Assembly: GCA_035452965.1 (NCBI GenBank)
Contig: DAOTCE010000009.1
Coordinates: 86,501 to 150,500 of the forward strand
DNA length: 64,000 nt
From: Candidatus Paceibacterota bacterium
GTDB taxonomy: Bacteria > Verrucomicrobiota > Verrucomicrobiia > Limisphaerales > UBA8199
Reading direction: 5' to 3'
Below are positions 61,288-64,000 of the stretch, in pieces. Below the pieces are notes generated by a model. It was not told the DNA's origin and made no database searches. It saw only the letters and a program-made list of their open reading frames with translations. Each line of letters starts with the position of its first letter. The stretch's first letter is position 1. The position numbers and the translations under genes were made by a program.

Positions 61288-61315
61288 TTGATAATTAGCT
61301 TTGGAAACAAATAAT
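61288..61315 (+). promoter_or_regulatory. Candidate promoter of transketolase
   Basis: TTGATA (61288-61293), 16 bases, AATAAT (61310-61315), 14 bases before ATG 61330. Transcription would start within a few bases of the ATG, giving a nearly leaderless message; no Shine-Dalgarno site is seen in front of this ATG, which agrees. Confidence 0.4.
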
Positions 61316-61329
61316 CCTCGCCCAACATC

Positions 61330-63402
61330 ATGCACAATACAGTCACCAATCGAGCCGCCGACAATATCCGCATCCTATCCGCCGCCATGGTCGAAAAGGC
61401 CAAGTCCGGGCATCCGGGCGGGGCGATGGGCGGGGCCGATTTCATCAACATCCTGTTCACTGAATTCCTGCGCTACGATCCCTCAGATCCGACCTGGCAC
61501 ATGCGGGACCGGTTCTTCCTGGATCCGGGGCACATGTCGCCGATGCTCTACTCGGTGCTGGCGCTCAGCGGCAACTACACGCTCGATGAATTGAAGAACT
61601 TCCGGCAGTGGGGCAGCCCCACCCCCGGTCACCCCGAGTTGGAAGTCGGCCGCGGCGTGGAGAACACCTCCGGCCCGCTGGGCCAAGGCCACGCCAGTGC
61701 CGTCGGCGCCGCGATTGCCGAGCGGTTCCTGTGCGCGCGGTTTGGCGAATGGATGTCCCACAAGACCTTTGCCTTCATTTCCGACGGAGGAATCCAGGAA
61801 GAAATCTCGCAGGGCGCGGGCCGCATCGCCGGGTTCCTCGGCCTGAGCAACCTGATCATGTTCTTCGATTCCAACGACATCCAGCTCTCCACCAGCACCG
61901 ACGCCGTTACCCATGAGGATACCGCCAAGAAGTATGAAGCCTGGGGCTGGCGCGTGACCACCATTGACGGCAATAATCCGGACCAGATTCGCGCCGCGCT
62001 GAATTGGGCGATCGCGGAAAAGGAGAAGCCCAGCCTGATCATCGGCAAGACCATCATGGGCAAGGGCGCGGTCAAGGCCGATGCCAGCAGCTTCGAGCGC
62101 CAGTGCGCCACGCACGGGATGCCACTGGGGGAAGCGGGCGCCTCATTTGAGAAGACGATCGCCAATCTGGGCGGCGATCCAGCGGCACCGTTCGCCATAT
62201 TTCCTGAGGTAGCTGAACTCTACCAGCAGGCCAAAGCGCAAAAGGCGGCCGAAGCTAAGGCGCGCAAAGGAAAACAGCAGGAATGGGCCAAAGCCAATCC
62301 GGACCTGGCCAGGAAACTCGATCTCTTCCTGTCGGGCAAGTTGCCGCCCTTGGACTTCGAGGAAATCACCCACAAACCCGACATCGCTACCCGCGCCGCT
62401 TCGGGCTCGGTGCTGGGCTGGCTGGCCAGGAAAGTGGAAAACCTGATTGTTGCATCGGCGGATCTATCCAACAGCGACAAGACGGACGGCTTCTTGAAGC
62501 AGACCAGGCAGTTTACCAAGGGCGACTTCGGCGGGGCCTTCCTGCAGGCCGGGGTCAGCGAGTTGACGATGGCCGCGCTCTGCAACGGCATGGCGCTGCA
62601 TGGAGGCGTCGTGGCTGCGTGTGGCACGTTCTTCGCGTTCAGCGACTACATGAAGCCCGCGGTTCGCCTGTCGGCGTTGATGGGGCTGCCGGTGAAGTTC
62701 ATTTGGACCCACGACGCGTTCCGCGTGGGCGAGGACGGACCCACACATCAACCGGTGGAACAGGAAGCGCAAATCCGCCTGCTGGAACACCTCAAGAACC
62801 ATAAGGGCCAAATGAGCCTCATGGCCCTGCGCCCGGCCGATGCAGCCGAAACGTCAGTGGCCTGGAAGATGGCGCTGGAGAACACCGGGACGCCCACGGC
62901 CTTGATCCTTTCCCGCCAGAACATCAAAGACGTGCCCGCCAAGGCGGGGTCCACTCGTTACCGGGATGCGTTGCAGGCAGGCAGGGGCGCCTACATTGCG
63001 CTCGACTGCAATGGAGTCCCGGATGTCGTGCTCGTCGCCAGCGGATCGGAAGTATCCACACTTATCGGCGGTGCTGAACAACTCACGGCGAAGAACGGTC
63101 TTAAGGTGCGCGTGGTATCGGTTATTTCGGAAGGCCTGTTCCGCCAGCAATCGCCGGAATACCAGTCGAGCGTGCTTCCGCCGCATTTGCCGACCTTTGG
63201 CCTAACCGCCGGTCTGCCTGTTACGCTGTTGGGCCTGGTCGGCCCCCGAGGCAGGACCTGGGGTCTTGATACCTTTGGATACTCTGCCCCCGCCAAGGTG
63301 CTCGATGAGAAGCTGGGCTTTACTCCCGCCAACGTCTGCACCCAGGTCGTGAAATATTTGGCCGACTATCAGAAAAGCGGGATTACTCCTGCGCTACCCT
63401 GA
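61330..63402 (+). CDS. tkt: Transketolase
   Basis: 690 residues. The N-terminal thiamine-diphosphate domain has SGHPGGAMGGADFI, LGQGHASAVGAAIAER, and ISDGGIQEEISQG with DSNDIQLST (GDG...NN variants SDG...DSN). The middle PYR domain has FAFSDYMKPAVRLSALMGLP and the catalytic GEDGPTHQPVEQ, and the C-terminal domain ends around RGRTWGLDTFGYSAP. It moves two-carbon units between ketose and aldose phosphates. Divergent from the polyol genes and probably part of the same metabolism. The Gly-Asp-Gly to Ser-Asp-Gly and NN to SN changes are unusual and worth checking. Confidence 0.92.
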   Translation: MHNTVTNRAADNIRILSAAMVEKAKSGHPGGAMGGADFINILFTEFLRYDPSDPTWHMRDRFFLDPGHMSPMLYSVLALSGNYTLDELKNFRQWGSPTPGHPELEVGRGVENTSGPLGQGHASAVGAAIAERFLCARFGEWMSHKTFAFISDGGIQEEISQGAGRIAGFLGLSNLIMFFDSNDIQLSTSTDAVTHEDTAKKYEAWGWRVTTIDGNNPDQIRAALNWAIAEKEKPSLIIGKTIMGKGAVKADASSFERQCATHGMPLGEAGASFEKTIANLGGDPAAPFAIFPEVAELYQQAKAQKAAEAKARKGKQQEWAKANPDLARKLDLFLSGKLPPLDFEEITHKPDIATRAASGSVLGWLARKVENLIVASADLSNSDKTDGFLKQTRQFTKGDFGGAFLQAGVSELTMAALCNGMALHGGVVAACGTFFAFSDYMKPAVRLSALMGLPVKFIWTHDAFRVGEDGPTHQPVEQEAQIRLLEHLKNHKGQMSLMALRPADAAETSVAWKMALENTGTPTALILSRQNIKDVPAKAGSTRYRDALQAGRGAYIALDCNGVPDVVLVASGSEVSTLIGGAEQLTAKNGLKVRVVSVISEGLFRQQSPEYQSSVLPPHLPTFGLTAGLPVTLLGLVGPRGRTWGLDTFGYSAPAKVLDEKLGFTPANVCTQVVKYLADYQKSGITPALP

Positions 63403-63934
63403 CAGACTGTGCGGAGTCGCCTTGGCGTTACCGCGGGGTGAGCACCCCGAATTGAACTCGACACGCCAACCAATACAAGAAGCATGCCAACGGAAATCGA
63501 TTCGGCGCTGGAACAGCTTCTCACCTACGAACGCCTCTCAAGCGAGGGAAAACTCGGCTACTGTCCGACTGAACATCCCAACAGCTTGCCCGCCTCGTAC
63601 TGCTTTCCCGGTCAACGCAAGGGCGTGGTCTTGCGAGTCTGTTTCACCTCAGCACGCCCGGTTCGCTTTCGGTCAGGGATGCGACCATTCCAGCTGAACG
63701 CAACTTCAGCGACGCCAGCCTCTACATCCTGCTTTTCAACAGCAAAAATACGCTGATTTTACAGGGGTGCAAGCACTATTTTGCCCTGCACGTCATTTAT
63801 CTTTTCCGACACGGGGGTTGCTCGGTTGTTACTCGGGCGTTGAAACTTTCGTTGAAGGTTTCGTTGAAGCCCTTCGATTGGGGGTTGGGAGTTGAGACGC
63901 GGCGAGCTGGGCTTCCGCCGGGGCTCGGTTCTCG
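63403..63934. other. Gap after transketolase
   Basis: About 530 bases. A 91-codon frame at 63484-63756 (MPTEIDSALEQLLTYERLS...) could be a gene remnant but has no recognisable family. Near 63838 lie three 12-base CGTTGAA units (63838, 63850, 63862), another short-period repeat. No RNA gene seen. Confidence 0.4.
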
Positions 63935-64000
63935 GTAGAGCGGGAGGAGATGATCTTCCTGACCAACAACCTGGACTGGAGTGCGCAAACCATCGCCGAC
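63935..64000 (+). pseudogene. IS4-family transposase fragment
   Basis: The frame ends MIFLTNNLDWSAQTIAD at the window edge, which matches the catalytic region of IS4-family transposases, where FLTNNL-W-A-x-IADLY precedes the acidic CRWxIE motif. It begins abruptly upstream: the frame before 63935 has no family similarity and a stop at 63893. So the 5' part of the gene is missing and this is a remnant, or the element continues to the right. Confidence rests on a short segment. Confidence 0.5.

Larger units (their letters stand above)
60691..61329. other. Divergent gap before transketolase
   Basis: About 640 bases between the PHP gene and transketolase. It contains the 24-bp hairpin at 61046-61097 and the candidate promoter at 61288-61315. 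No gene was seen; both transcript starts should lie here. Confidence 0.5.

Noticed and set aside
63797..63988. Minus ORF with FNETFNESFNAR
   Set aside because: Produced by the 12-base CGTTGAA repeat, not a coding signal.

Overview
The window is about 64 kb of GC-rich bacterial chromosome. It most likely comes from the Verrucomicrobiota (Limisphaerales/Pedosphaeraceae-like). This is inferred from the gene families, the alpha-L-rhamnosidase plus sulfatase locus, LVIVD-repeat secreted proteins, the PVC-style tyrosine recombinase, and intergenic spaces full of hairpins and short-period repeats. No sequence search was run.

Region 1 (1-20106) is the right-hand part of an integrative and conjugative element (ICE) ending at a tRNA-Cys(GCA) gene. 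It holds the end of a VirB4-type ATPase, a lipoprotein, TrbJ/VirB5-, TrbL/VirB6-, VirB8-, VirB9- and VirB10-like genes, more lipoprotein and small membrane genes, a phage-repressor-like regulator, a 1719-residue methylase-helicase fusion, a small HTH protein (possible excisionase) and an integrase. A six-gene cargo block on the opposite strand (937-5326) lies inside the T4SS gene run: a broken SDR, a cyclophilin-like protein, a cupin, an acetyltransferase, an alpha/beta hydrolase and an AraC regulator. Relaxase, VirD4 and VirB11 are not in the window.

Region 2 (20107-27893) is housekeeping. It has a half-length carB, a PPK2 kinase, the thiH-thiS-thiG operon for the thiamine thiazole ring, and a peptide-type ABC binding lipoprotein.

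Region 3 (27950-36864) is a decayed accessory region. It starts at tRNA-Leu(GAG) with a second integrase and a cut-off secreted-protein gene. It continues with a HEAT-like protein, a DUF4177-like protein, a PLD-nuclease/helicase/DUF3427 protein (candidate defence gene), a WYL regulator, a frameshifted IPT/TIG gene and a truncated sulfatase.

Region 4 (36865-48001) is secreted and surface functions: GH78 rhamnosidase, a TIM-barrel glycosidase-like protein, two tandem LVIVD-repeat proteins, a purple-acid-phosphatase-like metallophosphoesterase and a HAD phosphatase. The gaps hold a MITE-like element and several palindromic or tandem repeat families.

Region 5 (48146-60690) is a ten-gene same-strand run that looks like a dedicated polyol or ketose-phosphate catabolic system. 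It encodes a PHP-domain protein, an unusual double-Rossmann SorE-like dehydrogenase, a SrlD/SorD-like dehydrogenase, a class II aldolase, an SDR, a DeoR regulator and a 2-oxoacid dehydrogenase complex (fused E1 alpha-beta, E2, E3) with an MtlD-like dehydrogenase inserted between E2 and E3. A transketolase is divergently transcribed beside it, and the window ends in an IS4-type transposase fragment. This cluster and the PLD-helicase locus are the best candidates for undescribed biology.
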